Assembly (NCBI RefSeq): GCF_900113185.1
Contig: NZ_FOZD01000003.1
Location: 1 to 64,000, forward strand
Direction of reading: 5' to 3'
Length of the DNA stretch: 64,000 nucleotides
Source of the DNA: Agromyces sp. CF514
GTDB taxonomy: Bacteria > Actinomycetota > Actinomycetes > Actinomycetales > Microbacteriaceae
The position numbers and the translations under genes are program-made. Every line of letters begins with the position of its first letter. The stretch's first letter is position 1. The notes under the pieces are model-generated. The model ran no database searches. It was not told the DNA's origin and saw only the letters and a program-made list of their open reading frames with translations. Positions 49,951 to 59,174 of this stretch are shown one piece after another.

Positions 49951-50457
49951 TCAGGCCGGGAGCTCGGCGTCGTGGTCGGCGGCCTTGCGCGCGAGCGGGA
50001 GCACCACCCAGGCGCCGATCACGATCACGATGCCGATGCCGAGCGCCCACCAGCCGGCGGGCCGCGACACCGCGACATCGAACACGAGCGAGGTGACCCC
50101 GACGAGCAGCAGGCCGACGACGACGAGGTGGCCGACGAGCAGGCGGTTGCCCGTGAGCACGAGCCGCTCCTTCACCTTGCGCCGGAACAGCGCGCGATGC
50201 AGCGTCACGGGCGCCAGGCCGATCACGGTCGCGAGTCCGGCAAGCGAGACCAGCACGAGGTAGAGCCGCAACTGGTAGTCGTCGAGCTCGTCGAATCGGG
50301 GCTGGAAGGCCACCGCGATGAGGAAGCCGCCGATGAGCTGCGTGCCGGTCAGGGCGACCCGCAGCTCCTGCAGGATCTCGTTCCAGTTGCGATCGCTGCG
50401 CTGGTTCGCGGTCTCGTCGCGGCCGTCGCCGGGCACGACGTCGAGGTGGTCGTCCAT
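49951..50457 (-). CDS. DUF6328-like membrane protein
   Basis: 168 residues. DRNWNEILQELRVALTGTQL precedes four membrane segments; RLYLVLVSLAGLATVIGLAP and GWWALGIGIVIVIGAWVVLP are two of them. The pattern matches the actinobacterial DUF6328 group as I remember it. Function unknown. TACCAT (50463-50468) lies just upstream of the ATG. Confidence 0.7.
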   Translation of the reverse strand: MDDHLDVVPGDGRDETANQRSDRNWNEILQELRVALTGTQLIGGFLIAVAFQPRFDELDDYQLRLYLVLVSLAGLATVIGLAPVTLHRALFRRKVKERLVLTGNRLLVGHLVVVGLLLVGVTSLVFDVAVSRPAGWWALGIGIVIVIGAWVVLPLARKAADHDAELPA

Positions 50458-50716
50458 GCTCGATGGTAGGCCGAACGCGCGCCGGTCGGGCAACCTCGCG
50501 CCGCGCCCGTCCTCACGCGGATCCGAGGTCGTTCCGGACCCGAAATCCCCCCAGTTCCGGGGGGTTCGGCGGGGCGGGCCGCAGAGTACTCTCATGGACA
50601 TCAGGACGGGGGCGACCCCGGCCCGACCCCAACCACCCGCTGCGCCGCAGCAGGACCCGCCCCGACCTGACCCGTTGGAACACCCGCAGCGACGCCCTTA
50701 CCCGACTGGTGTCATC

Positions 50717-51430
50717 ATGCGCGCAACGACTGCCGGCATCCTGCTCGCGGCGGCCCTCGTCCTCGTCGGAGGACAGGCCGCCTACGCGGAGGAGATCCCC
50801 CCGAGTCCCGACCCCGGATACGTTCCCGAGGTCCCCGTCGAGCCGAGCCTCGGCGGATCCACCGCGGTCGGCGTCTGCGACAACGACGCCCCGTACATCT
50901 TCTTCTCCGTCGAGCTGACCGACCCCGACGGGGTCGCCACCTCGAACTTCGCACGGCTCATCCTCAGCGGGGCGGGCGGGCAGACCATGGAGATCCCGCT
51001 CGGCGAGCTGCAGGGCGGTTCGCTGTCCGGCAGCGTGCTCTGGCCTGGCGCGTCGGTCGACGAGAACGGCAACGCGAACGGATGGCCCGGCTGGGCGTTC
51101 GTGAACGGGCAATGGGTCGAGACGACCGGCAACTTCGCGTGGACCAGGAGCGTGTCCTCGGCGATGATCGTCGTCAACCCCGAGGTCACCGTGCCGCTGA
51201 GCTACCCGCCCGCGACCCCGGCCTGCACCGATCCCGGGGGATCGACGCCGGCGGGTGACATGGCGGTCGACACCGTCAACGGCGAGTCGCTGCCGCACAC
51301 GGGGGTCGCGGCGTGGACGCTTCCCCTCGGACTGGCCGCACTCGGAGCGGCCGTCGTCGGGCTCGTCCTCGTGCTCATGCGCCGACGCCGCACCAGCACC
51401 AGCACGGGCACCGGCACCGGCACCGAATGA
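50717..51430 (+). CDS. LPHTG-anchored surface protein
   Basis: 237 residues from the ATG at 50717; a longer frame starting at 50594 is Pro-rich and probably leader. Signal peptide about 1-24 (AYA cleavage). An Ig-like/β domain with Asp and Gly turns follows (YIFFSVELTDPDGVATSNF; WPGASVDENGNANGWPG). Near the end: LPHTG (192-196), a membrane segment and RRRR, the sortase sorting signal, then a Thr/Gly tail. The sortase is not in this window. It overlaps the DUF4012 gene as ATGA. The 259 bp gap upstream has a TACTCT hexamer (50587-50592) and a CCCCCC/GGGGGG dyad. Confidence 0.8.
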   Translation: MRATTAGILLAAALVLVGGQAAYAEEIPPSPDPGYVPEVPVEPSLGGSTAVGVCDNDAPYIFFSVELTDPDGVATSNFARLILSGAGGQTMEIPLGELQGGSLSGSVLWPGASVDENGNANGWPGWAFVNGQWVETTGNFAWTRSVSSAMIVVNPEVTVPLSYPPATPACTDPGGSTPAGDMAVDTVNGESLPHTGVAAWTLPLGLAALGAAVVGLVLVLMRRRRTSTSTGTGTGTE

Positions 51431-53217
51431 CCGAACCGCACCCCGACGAGATCGCGCCGACGACCCGCAAGCCGGGTCGTCGGGCGCGCATCGTGCTCCT
51501 CGTGTGCGGTGCGCTCGTCGTGGCGGTGCTGGCAGCGGCTGCGTGGATCGGGGTGCGCGGGTGGCTCGCCAAGGCCGAGTTGGAGGCTGCGGCCGAGTCG
51601 GGCGAGGCGGTCGCGACGGCGATGCTCGCCCGTGATGTCGACACGGCCGGCACCGAGGCCAGGCGCTTCGCCGCCCATGCGTCCGAGGCGGCGCGGCTGA
51701 CGGGCGACCCGATCTGGGCCATGGCGCAGGCGATTCCGTGGGTCGGCGACGACCTGGCGGCGGCGAGCACGATGGCGAGGGAGCTCGACCACGTCTCGTC
51801 CGACGCCGTGCTGCCGATGGTCGGGATCCTCGACGACCTCGACCCGAACACGCTTCGCGACGGCTCGGGGCGCATCGACGTCACGCGCATCGCGTCGATC
51901 GCGCCGGTGATCCACGGCGCGTCGACGTCGATCGGAACCGCACTCGACAGCGTGTCGGGCATCCCCCGAGCAGGGCTGTTCGCGCCGATCGCGTCGGCGC
52001 GGGATCGCTTCGTCGACGCGCTCACCCGCGCCTCCGGCATGGCGGGAGCGGTCGACGACGCGGTCGCGTTCGTGCCGGCGGCCCTCGGCTCCGACGCGCC
52101 GCGACAGTACCTGATCCTCTCGCTCAACAACGCCGAGCTCCGCACCGCGGGCGGCATCCCCGGCGCGATCGCGCTCGTCAGCGTCGACGACGGGGCGCTC
52201 TCGCTCGTGCGGCAGGCCAGCGCATACGACTTCTCGGAGTTCACCCAGCCGCTCGCGGTCCGCGACGGGACCCGCGCCGTGTTCGGCGACGAGGTCGGCC
52301 GGTACATCCAGAACATCACGATGACGCCCGACTTCGCCGAGACCGGCGAGCTCGCGGCCGGCATGTGGAAGCAGGCGTTCGGCGACCGCATCGACGGCGT
52401 GGTGGCCCTCGACCCCATCGCGCTGTCGTACCTGCTCGAGGCGACCGGGCCGGTGAAGGTGCCCGGCGCCACCCCCATCGACGCCGACAACGCCGTCGAG
52501 CGCCTGCTCGTCGACCCGTACCGCGTGCCGACGTTCGACCAGTTCGCGAGGGACCAGTACTTCGGGTCCGTCGCCGCCGCGACGCTGACCTCGATGCTCT
52601 CGCAGCCGGTCGACCTCGGTGCGCTCGTGTCCTCCCTGGGTCGTGCCGGCGCCGAGCAGCGGCTCTCGGTGTGGAGCGCCCACCCCGACGAGCAGGCCGC
52701 GCTCGAGCGCTCGGCGTTCGCCGGGCTGCTCGCCGCCCAGCAGGCATCGGGAGCGCAGACGTACGGCGTCTACCTCAACGATTCGACCGCGGCCAAGCTC
52801 GACCCCTACCTCGACGTCTCGATCGACGTCGGCGCGGCTCCGGCGGGCGACGACGGCCGGTCGGAGGTCACGGTGCGCATGACGCTCGCCAACACGGTCA
52901 CGCCCGACGATCTCGCCCTCATGCCGAGCGACGCGAGCGGCGCGTACCGCGAGGGCTTCGGCCACGGACGGATCGCGACGATCGTCACGGTCTCGCCGCC
53001 GGAGGGCGCGTTCGACGGCGGCGTGCTCGTCGACGGCAAGCGCGTCGCCTACGCCGGTGACGGGGCTGCGGGCTCGGCGAACTCGCTCCCGATCGACGTG
53101 GAACCGGGTGCCACCACCGTGCTCGAGTTCCGGTTCCTGAGCGCCGAGCCGGGGCAGGTCGACCCGAAGGTCGTGCACACGCCGCTCATCCGGCCGATCG
53201 CGATCGGCGGACTCTGA
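51427..53217 (+). CDS. DUF4012 domain membrane protein
   Basis: 596 residues. One membrane segment (about 22-44) then a large outside part. YLILSLNNAELRTAGGIPGA (about 226-245) is the hallmark of DUF4012; PDFAETGELAAGMWKQAFGD follows. These proteins occur with wall polysaccharide and surface-protein genes; their activity is not known (a distant LytR-type fold is possible). Coupled by ATGA overlap to the LPHTG protein, so the two probably act together at the surface. Confidence 0.88.
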   Translation: MTEPHPDEIAPTTRKPGRRARIVLLVCGALVVAVLAAAAWIGVRGWLAKAELEAAAESGEAVATAMLARDVDTAGTEARRFAAHASEAARLTGDPIWAMAQAIPWVGDDLAAASTMARELDHVSSDAVLPMVGILDDLDPNTLRDGSGRIDVTRIASIAPVIHGASTSIGTALDSVSGIPRAGLFAPIASARDRFVDALTRASGMAGAVDDAVAFVPAALGSDAPRQYLILSLNNAELRTAGGIPGAIALVSVDDGALSLVRQASAYDFSEFTQPLAVRDGTRAVFGDEVGRYIQNITMTPDFAETGELAAGMWKQAFGDRIDGVVALDPIALSYLLEATGPVKVPGATPIDADNAVERLLVDPYRVPTFDQFARDQYFGSVAAATLTSMLSQPVDLGALVSSLGRAGAEQRLSVWSAHPDEQAALERSAFAGLLAAQQASGAQTYGVYLNDSTAAKLDPYLDVSIDVGAAPAGDDGRSEVTVRMTLANTVTPDDLALMPSDASGAYREGFGHGRIATIVTVSPPEGAFDGGVLVDGKRVAYAGDGAAGSANSLPIDVEPGATTVLEFRFLSAEPGQVDPKVVHTPLIRPIAIGGL

Positions 53218-53253
53218 GCGGCACGTTCTGGCAGGCGGCACACGCGTGATGTC

Positions 53254-54069
53254 ATGATGGTGCCGAGTCTGGGCGAGCCGGGGAGAGCCGTGGGATACAG
53301 CATCGAAGGCATCGAGGGGGTGCCCGAGATCGTAGCGGGCGCCGATCTGGCGGCCATCATCGTCGGGGCGACGACCCTCGAAGCGGGCGACATCCTCGTG
53401 ATCACGTCGAAGGTGGTCTCGAAGGCCGAGGGGCGCGTCGTCGCCGCATCCGATCGCGAGCAGGCGATCACCGACGAGACCGTGCGCGTCGTCGCGACGC
53501 GCGCGTACGAGGGCGGCGTCACGCGCATCGTCGAGAACCGCCAGGGCATCATCGGCGCCGCCGCGGGGGTCGACGCCTCGAACGCCCCCGACGGCACGGT
53601 GCTGCTGCTGCCGCTGGACCCCGACGCGTCGGCACGGGCGCTCGCCACCGGCATCCGCGCGCTCACCGGGCTCTCGATCGGCGTGATCCTGTCGGACACG
53701 CTCGGCCGCCCGTGGCGCGACGGCCAGACCGACATCGCGATCGGCGCGGCCGGCGTGCACGTCTTCGACGACCTGCGAGGGGCGACGGATGCCTCGGGCA
53801 AGCCGCTCGCCGTGACCATGCCGTGCGTGGCCGACGAGATCGCAGGCGCGGCCGAGCTCGTGAAGGGCAAGTCCGCCGGGATCCCGGTGGCCGTGGTGCG
53901 CGGACTCGGGCGCTACGTCGGCGAGCTCGACCTGCCCGGTGCCCGCAGCATCCAGCGTCCGCCCGAGCGGGACCTGTTCCGCGTGGGCGCCGACGAGGCC
54001 TACGACAACGGCTACCGCGACGGGTTCGACGAGGCGCAGAACGAGGGGCCGCTCCGGCGGGACCTGTAG
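53254..54069 (+). CDS. cofE: Coenzyme F420-0:L-glutamate ligase, first copy
   Basis: 271 residues from the ATG at 53254; a GTG at 53290 with GGGGAGAG upstream is also possible and would start GYSIEGIEG. CofE features: [74 protein letters not shown], the last two holding GTP/metal residues. It adds L-glutamate to F420-0. No nitroreductase-like FbiB domain follows. A second cofE lies at 56125, with which it shares long identical stretches. A GntR gene follows. Confidence 0.92.
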   Translation: MMVPSLGEPGRAVGYSIEGIEGVPEIVAGADLAAIIVGATTLEAGDILVITSKVVSKAEGRVVAASDREQAITDETVRVVATRAYEGGVTRIVENRQGIIGAAAGVDASNAPDGTVLLLPLDPDASARALATGIRALTGLSIGVILSDTLGRPWRDGQTDIAIGAAGVHVFDDLRGATDASGKPLAVTMPCVADEIAGAAELVKGKSAGIPVAVVRGLGRYVGELDLPGARSIQRPPERDLFRVGADEAYDNGYRDGFDEAQNEGPLRRDL

Positions 54070-54090
54070 CACTTCGACCGACTTCGTGGT

Positions 54091-54104
54091 TTTTGGATCC
54101 AGAA
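54091..54104. promoter_or_regulatory. GntR-type site 1 (TGGATCCA)
   Basis: TTTTGGATCCAGAA, core TGGATCCA at 54094-54101, lies 40 nt before the ATG of the GntR gene and upstream of its TACGTT -10 (54130-54135). The same core recurs at 55019 and 63300. Confidence 0.75.
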
Positions 54105-54143
54105 ACGCGTGATCGTGGTCGATATCCGCTACGTTCAGGATCC

Positions 54144-54926
54144 ATGAGCGCGCAGAACGCAGGCCCCAGGGGCGGCACGTCGGCATCGGCCCCCGTCGGC
54201 GACGGAGGTGCCGCGGCCCTCCAGCAACTCGCGGGGCAGCACGCGACCGGCTACCGATCGGTCGGCGTGATGGTCTACGACATCCTGAAGGATGCGATCC
54301 TGAGCGGCGCGCTGCTGCCGGGGCAGAAGCTCCGACAGGAGACGCTCGCGGAGCTCATCGGCGTGTCGCGCCTGCCGGTTCGGTCGGCCCTCATCCAGCT
54401 CGAGGCCGACGGGCTCGTCGAGTTCCACGACCGCCGCGGCGCCGTCGTGAAGTCGCTCTCGCCTTCGCAGGCCAAGGAGGTCTACGACATCCGCGTGCTC
54501 CTCGAGGTCGAGGCGCTGCGGCTGACGATGGCCGAGCTCACCGACGAGCGCGTCGCCCGCCTGCGGGCGCTCGGCAAGTCGGCGGACCAGAAGCAGGAGG
54601 GCGCCGAGTTCGTCGACGCCCGCACCGAGTTCTACGCCGAGCTCTACGACGCCGCGCGCCGGCCCGTGCTCTGGGACATGATCGAGCAGTTGCGCCTCAA
54701 GGTCGGCCGTTATGTGCTCGGGTGGCGCCTCGTGGGCGACGCCGAGCACAGCCACACGCATGAGCAGCTGGTCGAGGCCGTCGCCTCGGGCGATGCCGAT
54801 CGGGCGGCGGGCGTGCTGCGAGATCACCTCGTCGGCGTGCGCGATGCCGTGCTCGAGCTGCTCGAGGCGGAGTCGCAGGAGACGGATGCCTCGGCGCCTG
54901 CCCTGCGCGTCCGCGCGCCGCGCTGA
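54144..54926 (+). CDS. GntR family regulator, FCD type
   Basis: 260 residues. Winged helix about 40-105 ([36 protein letters not shown]), then the FCD effector domain ([59 protein letters not shown]) with the His/Asp metal set. A TACGTT hexamer sits 8 nt before the ATG, so the message is probably leaderless. The gene stands between two cofE genes, and its likely sites mark the F420 operons, so it probably governs F420 use. The effector is unknown. Confidence 0.92.
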   Translation: MSAQNAGPRGGTSASAPVGDGGAAALQQLAGQHATGYRSVGVMVYDILKDAILSGALLPGQKLRQETLAELIGVSRLPVRSALIQLEADGLVEFHDRRGAVVKSLSPSQAKEVYDIRVLLEVEALRLTMAELTDERVARLRALGKSADQKQEGAEFVDARTEFYAELYDAARRPVLWDMIEQLRLKVGRYVLGWRLVGDAEHSHTHEQLVEAVASGDADRAAGVLRDHLVGVRDAVLELLEAESQETDASAPALRVRAPR

Positions 54927-55014
54927 GCGAGGTCCCGGCTCTCCGCACCGCCTCCGGCTCGCTGCGAGGTTCCATCCCGCCGCAGCAACCGCTCCGGCAT
55001 CGCGCGCCTCTTGC

Positions 55015-55030
55015 TTTTTGGATCCAGAAT
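55015..55030. promoter_or_regulatory. GntR-type site 2 (TGGATCCA)
   Basis: TTTTTGGATCCAGAAT (55015-55030), core 55019-55026, about 100 nt before the GTG of the LLM-cofE-cofC-fgd operon and probably within its promoter region (TTGCTT starts at 55011). Confidence 0.75.
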
Positions 55031-55129
55031 CCGAAATACTGAACCTGTCGGGCAGCCGACGACCTGAACGGGCCCGCCGAATCTCCGAATGCGTGCCACG
55101 GCCCCGCACGGGAGCGGGAGGATGGAGGG

Positions 55130-56128
55130 GTGTCAGTGCACATCGGATACGCCGCCATGCTCGAGCAGTTCCCGCCCGCCGAGGCGGTGGCGCTCGCCGC
55201 GCTCGCCGAGCAGCACGGCTTCACGGGCGTCATGGCCTCCGACCACTTCCAGCCGTGGCTGCCGCAGCAGGGCGAGTCCTCGTTCGTCTGGAGCGTGCTC
55301 GCCGCGCTCGGCGAGCGCACGACCGGCGACCTCGGGCCCGGCGTGACCACGCCGACCTACCGGTGGCACCCGGCCATGGTCGCGCAGGCCAGCGCGACGC
55401 TCGCGTCGATGTACCCCGGTCGGCACTGGCTGGGCATCGGCTCCGGCGAGGCGGTCAACGAGCACATCGTCGGCGAGTACTGGCCCGAGGCGCACGAGCG
55501 CATCAACCGCATGTTCGAGGCGATCGAGCTCATCAAGAAGCTCTTCAGCGCCTCGATCGCCGGGCGCGAGGTGCGCCACGCAGGGCCCCACTTCAAGCTC
55601 GAGACCACGCGGCTCTGGACCATGCCGCCGGTCGCGCCCGAGATCTTCGTCGCGACCCAGGGCCCCGTGACGGCGAAGCGCGCCGGCCGGCAGGTCGACG
55701 GCATCATCACGACGGGCGCCGACGACGAGCGCCTGCGCGTACTGCTCGCGAAGTTCGACGAGGGTGCCCGCGAGGGCGGGCGCGACCGCTCGAAGCTCAC
55801 GCGGGTGCTGCAGCTGCACCTCTCGTGGGCGCCGACCGACGAAGAGGCGATGGCGAACGCGCTGCGCGAGTGGCCCATCGCGGGCATGCGCTTCGCTCGC
55901 GGAGACATCCGCTCGCCCTTCGAGTTCGAGCAGCTGGCGCGCTCGGTGCGGCCCGAGGACTTCACCGGCCGGCTCACGGTGTCGAGCGACCCAGACGTGC
56001 ACCGTGCGCACATCCAGCGGCTGATCGACCTGGGGTTCGACCGCATCTACCTGCACAACGTGGGGCGCAACCAGCGCGAGTGGCTCGAGGTCTTCGGGCG
56101 CGACGTGCTGCCGAGGCTCGTGCGATGA
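55130..56128 (+). CDS. LLM-class F420-dependent oxidoreductase, G6PDH family
   Basis: 332 residues from a GTG with GGGAGG 8 nt upstream. TIM-barrel luciferase-like fold: [15 protein letters not shown] and IGSGEAVNE match the active-site region of Fgd (His/Trp and Glu conserved), and [19 protein letters not shown] binds F420. It is shorter and diverged from the fgd gene at 57881, so its substrate is probably not glucose-6-phosphate. First gene of the operon; overlaps cofE by ATGA. Confidence 0.9.
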   Translation: MSVHIGYAAMLEQFPPAEAVALAALAEQHGFTGVMASDHFQPWLPQQGESSFVWSVLAALGERTTGDLGPGVTTPTYRWHPAMVAQASATLASMYPGRHWLGIGSGEAVNEHIVGEYWPEAHERINRMFEAIELIKKLFSASIAGREVRHAGPHFKLETTRLWTMPPVAPEIFVATQGPVTAKRAGRQVDGIITTGADDERLRVLLAKFDEGAREGGRDRSKLTRVLQLHLSWAPTDEEAMANALREWPIAGMRFARGDIRSPFEFEQLARSVRPEDFTGRLTVSSDPDVHRAHIQRLIDLGFDRIYLHNVGRNQREWLEVFGRDVLPRLVR

Positions 56129-57075
56129 GCACTGCGTTCGCGACCTCGCCGCCCGCCGAGCGCGGGTTCGATCGGGTGACGGATGCCGCGGCCATCGCGG
56201 TGCGCGCCCTCGCCGGCCTCGGCGAGATCCGCCCGGGCGACGACCTCGTCGACCTCATCGCGCGTGCCGCCGCCGACGCCGGCGGGCTGCGCGACGGCGA
56301 CATCGTCGTGGTGACCTCGAAGATCGTGTCGAAGGCCGAGGGGCGTATCGTCGCCGCGGCCGACCGCGAGCAGGCCATCACCGACGAGACCGTGCGCGTC
56401 GTCGCGACGCGGGCGCACCCGGGCGGCACCACGCGCATCGTCGAGAACCGCCAGGGCATGGTCGCGGCCGCGGCGGGCGTCGACGCGTCGAACACGCCCG
56501 AGGGCACGGTGCTGCTGCTGCCCGTCGACCCCGACGCGTCGGCGCAGGCGCTCGCAGTCGGGCTGCGGTCGCGCACCGGCCGGAGCGTCGGCGTGATCCT
56601 CTCCGACACGCTCGGCCGCCCGTGGCGCGAGGGCCAGACCGACGTCGCGATCGGTGCAGCCGGCGTGCACGTGGTCGACGACCTGCGCGGCGGCACCGAT
56701 GCGGCGGGGCGCACCCTGACCGTCACCATGGCCTGCCTCGCCGACGAGCTCGCCGGGGCGGGCGACCTCGTCAAGGGCAAGGCGAGCGGATGTCCCGTGG
56801 CGATCGTCTCGGGCCTCGCCCGCGCGGTCGGCGCGCTCGACCTGCCCGGCGCGGCGTCGATCGCGCGCCCGTCCGACCGCGACATGTTCCGGCTCGGCAC
56901 CGACGAGGCGATCGAGCTCGGGCGCCGCGACGGACACGAGGCGGGGTTCGCCCGCGGACGCGCGGTCGGGCATGCCGAGGGGTTCGCCTCCGGCTATGCC
57001 GAAGGCGTCGCGGCGGCCCGTGCCGAAGCGCTGGCCGCGCGGGCCCGGCTCCAGACGGAGGCGACCACATGCTGA
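56125..57075 (+). CDS. cofE: Coenzyme F420-0:L-glutamate ligase, second copy, with repeat tail
   Basis: 316 residues. The CofE core (about 30-260) has every motif seen in the first copy: [74 protein letters not shown]. The last ~55 residues are an unusual Gly/Ala/Glu helix built of short repeats ([17 protein letters not shown] then [17 protein letters not shown]). The first copy has only a short version ([19 protein letters not shown]). It overlaps cofC by 7 bp. Confidence 0.93.
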   Translation: MSTAFATSPPAERGFDRVTDAAAIAVRALAGLGEIRPGDDLVDLIARAAADAGGLRDGDIVVVTSKIVSKAEGRIVAAADREQAITDETVRVVATRAHPGGTTRIVENRQGMVAAAAGVDASNTPEGTVLLLPVDPDASAQALAVGLRSRTGRSVGVILSDTLGRPWREGQTDVAIGAAGVHVVDDLRGGTDAAGRTLTVTMACLADELAGAGDLVKGKASGCPVAIVSGLARAVGALDLPGAASIARPSDRDMFRLGTDEAIELGRRDGHEAGFARGRAVGHAEGFASGYAEGVAAARAEALAARARLQTEATTC

Positions 57076-57884
57076 CCTACGACGTCGTCGTGCCGGTGAA
57101 GCTCCTCGCCGAGGCCAAGACGCGCCTCGCGCCCTCGCTCGACCGCGCCGCGCGCGCCGACCTCGCGCGGGCGTTCGTGCTCGACACGATCGACGCGGCG
57201 CTCGCCGCCGAACGCGTGAACCGCGTGATCGTCGTCGGCGACCTCAGCGGCCACGTCGACGAGGTGCCGAACGGCGTGGTCGTCGTCGCCGAGCCCGAGC
57301 CGCGCTCGCTCACCGCCGCGATCCGACACGGCATCACCGAGGCCAGGCGGCTCGCCACCGCCGAACGTGCACCGGCAGCTCCTCCAGCTGCCACCGCCGA
57401 CCATGATCCGGCCGTGGTGCCCGGCAACGGACGCGCTCCGCGCAGCCACCGCGGCATCGCCGTGCTGCTCGGCGACCTGCCGGCGCTGACCCCGCAGGCG
57501 CTCGATGCCGCGCTCGGCGCCGCGTCGCGGCATCCGCTCGCCTTCATGCCCGATGCCGAGGGCACCGGAACGACCCTCGCGGCCGCCGCCGCGCACACGC
57601 GGTTCGAACCCGCGTTCGGCGCGGACTCGGCGCTGCTGCACCGCACCCTCGGATTCCACGACCTCTCGCACGAGGTGCCCGCACCGCTCGCCGAGCCCAT
57701 GCGGCGCGATGTGGACACCATCGCGGCGCTCGACGCGGCCGTTCATCTCGGCGTCGGGGCGCACACCGCGGCTGCCCTCGCCGCACGCGAGCCGGCCGCA
57801 CGCGACGAGCCGTCACCCGCGTCCGAACCCGACGCCCGCGCGTCATCACGCCCCACCGACTCCACCAGAAAGGGAGCAGCATGA
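57069..57884 (+). CDS. cofC: 2-phospho-L-lactate (or phosphoenolpyruvate) guanylyltransferase
   Basis: 271 residues. [17 protein letters not shown] is the nucleotide-binding start; [18 protein letters not shown] the metal Asp motif; and [14 protein letters not shown] plus [14 protein letters not shown] complete the CofC/FbiD fold. An insert of ~30 Ala/Pro-rich residues lies mid-protein and a disordered tail of ~45 residues ends it. It makes the activated lactate for F420-0 assembly. Overlaps cofE and, as ATGA, fgd. Confidence 0.92.
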   Translation: MLTYDVVVPVKLLAEAKTRLAPSLDRAARADLARAFVLDTIDAALAAERVNRVIVVGDLSGHVDEVPNGVVVVAEPEPRSLTAAIRHGITEARRLATAERAPAAPPAATADHDPAVVPGNGRAPRSHRGIAVLLGDLPALTPQALDAALGAASRHPLAFMPDAEGTGTTLAAAAAHTRFEPAFGADSALLHRTLGFHDLSHEVPAPLAEPMRRDVDTIAALDAAVHLGVGAHTAAALAAREPAARDEPSPASEPDARASSRPTDSTRKGAA

Positions 57885-58915
57885 CCCTCACCCTCGGATA
57901 CAAGGCCAGCGCCGAGCAGTTCGACCCGCGCGAGCTCGTCGAGATCGCGGTCGCCGCCGAAGCGCACGGCATGGAGTCGGTGTTCACGAGCGACCACTTC
58001 CAGCCGTGGCGCCACACGGGCGGCCACGCGCCGTTCTCGCTCGCGTGGATCGCCGCAGTGGGCGAGCGCACCTCGAAGATCCGCATCGGCACCTCGGTGC
58101 TCACGCCGACGTTCCGCTACAACCCGGCCGTGCTCGCACAGGCGTTCGCGACCATGGGCGTGCTCTACCCGGGGCGGGTCATCCTCGGCGTCGGCTCGGG
58201 CGAGGCGCTCAACGAGATCGCCACGGGCTTCCAGGGCGCGGGCGATCAGGAGTGGCCCGAGTTCCGCGAGCGCTACGCGCGCCTGCGCGAGTCGGTGCGG
58301 CTCATGCGCTCGCTCTGGAACGACGACGGACAGGTGAGCTTCGACGGCGAGTACTACTCGACGCACGACGCCTCGATCTACGACCGTCCCGACGGGGGCG
58401 TGCCGATCTACATCGCCGCGGGCGGGCCGCAGGTCGCCAAGTACGCCGGACGCGCCGGCGACGGCTTCATCTGCACCTCCGGCAAGGGCGCCGAGCTCTA
58501 CGCCGACCAGCTCATGCCCGCCGTGCGAGAGGGCCTCGAGGCCCGCGCCGACGGCCGCACGTTCGACGAGTACGACCGCATGATCGAGATCAAGCTCTCG
58601 TACGAGGAGGACCTCGACACGGCGCTCGACAACACCCGGTTCTGGTCGCCCCTGTCGCTCTCGAAGGAGCAGAAGCACGACATCACCGACCCCGTCGAGA
58701 TGGAGCGCGCCGCCGACGCCCTGCCGATCGAGACGATCGCCAAGCGCTGGATCGTCGGCACCGACCCCGACGAGGTGGTCGAGCAGATCGGCCAGTACAT
58801 GGACTGGGGCTTCAACCACCTCGTGTTCCACGCGCCCGGCCACGACCAGCGCCGGTTCCTCGAGCTGTTCGAGCGCGACCTCGCTCCGCGACTGCGCGCC
58901 CGCGCCGCGAAGTAG
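57881..58915 (+). CDS. fgd: F420-dependent glucose-6-phosphate dehydrogenase
   Basis: 344 residues, close to the mycobacterial Fgd1 over its whole length. [20 protein letters not shown] puts His39 and Trp43 where the active-site His and Trp are; [10 protein letters not shown] gives Glu108; [20 protein letters not shown] and [14 protein letters not shown] follow. It oxidises glucose-6-phosphate and reduces F420, supplying F420H2. AAAGGAG precedes the ATG, which overlaps cofC. Confidence 0.96.
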   Translation: MTLTLGYKASAEQFDPRELVEIAVAAEAHGMESVFTSDHFQPWRHTGGHAPFSLAWIAAVGERTSKIRIGTSVLTPTFRYNPAVLAQAFATMGVLYPGRVILGVGSGEALNEIATGFQGAGDQEWPEFRERYARLRESVRLMRSLWNDDGQVSFDGEYYSTHDASIYDRPDGGVPIYIAAGGPQVAKYAGRAGDGFICTSGKGAELYADQLMPAVREGLEARADGRTFDEYDRMIEIKLSYEEDLDTALDNTRFWSPLSLSKEQKHDITDPVEMERAADALPIETIAKRWIVGTDPDEVVEQIGQYMDWGFNHLVFHAPGHDQRRFLELFERDLAPRLRARAAK

Positions 58916-58941
58916 CGGCCGGCCGCTCGCCCGCACCGACC

Positions 58942-58975
58942 CAGGGCGCCCCGATTCGACGATCGGGGCGCCCTG
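58942..58975 (+). terminator. Terminator of the F420 operon
   Basis: CAGGGCGCCCCGAT (58942-58955) pairs perfectly with ATCGGGGCGCCCTG (58962-58975) around 6 nt. It lies 26 nt after the fgd stop. Confidence 0.85.
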
Positions 58976-59006
58976 TCGTGTGCGCGTGGCGAACCGGTCG
59001 CCCCCC

Positions 59007-59035
59007 GCGTCCGGCATTCGCCGAATGTCGGACGC
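59007..59035. repeat. Dyad of unknown role upstream of the dehydrogenase
   Basis: GCGTCCGGCATTCG (59007-59020) and CGAATGTCGGACGC (59022-59035) are complements with one mismatch, separated by a single base. It lies 140 nt upstream of the next start codon. The short centre suits a protein-binding site better than an RNA hairpin. Confidence 0.5.
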
Positions 59036-59174
59036 CGGCGGCGACACGCCGTGCCGGAGCCCGAGCAGCCGGCGCGTCGCGCGCGACATCCGACGAACGA
59101 TGCGCGCGCCGCAGGCGTACCGTTGGAGGTGCGGCACCGATGCCGGGCCGCCGCGCCGACATCGAGGAGGGGCC

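Noticed and set aside
51431-54186. A 994-codon minus-strand frame opposite DUF4012 and cofE
   Set aside because: Arg/His-rich shadow of the plus-strand genes; no domain, no ribosome binding site.
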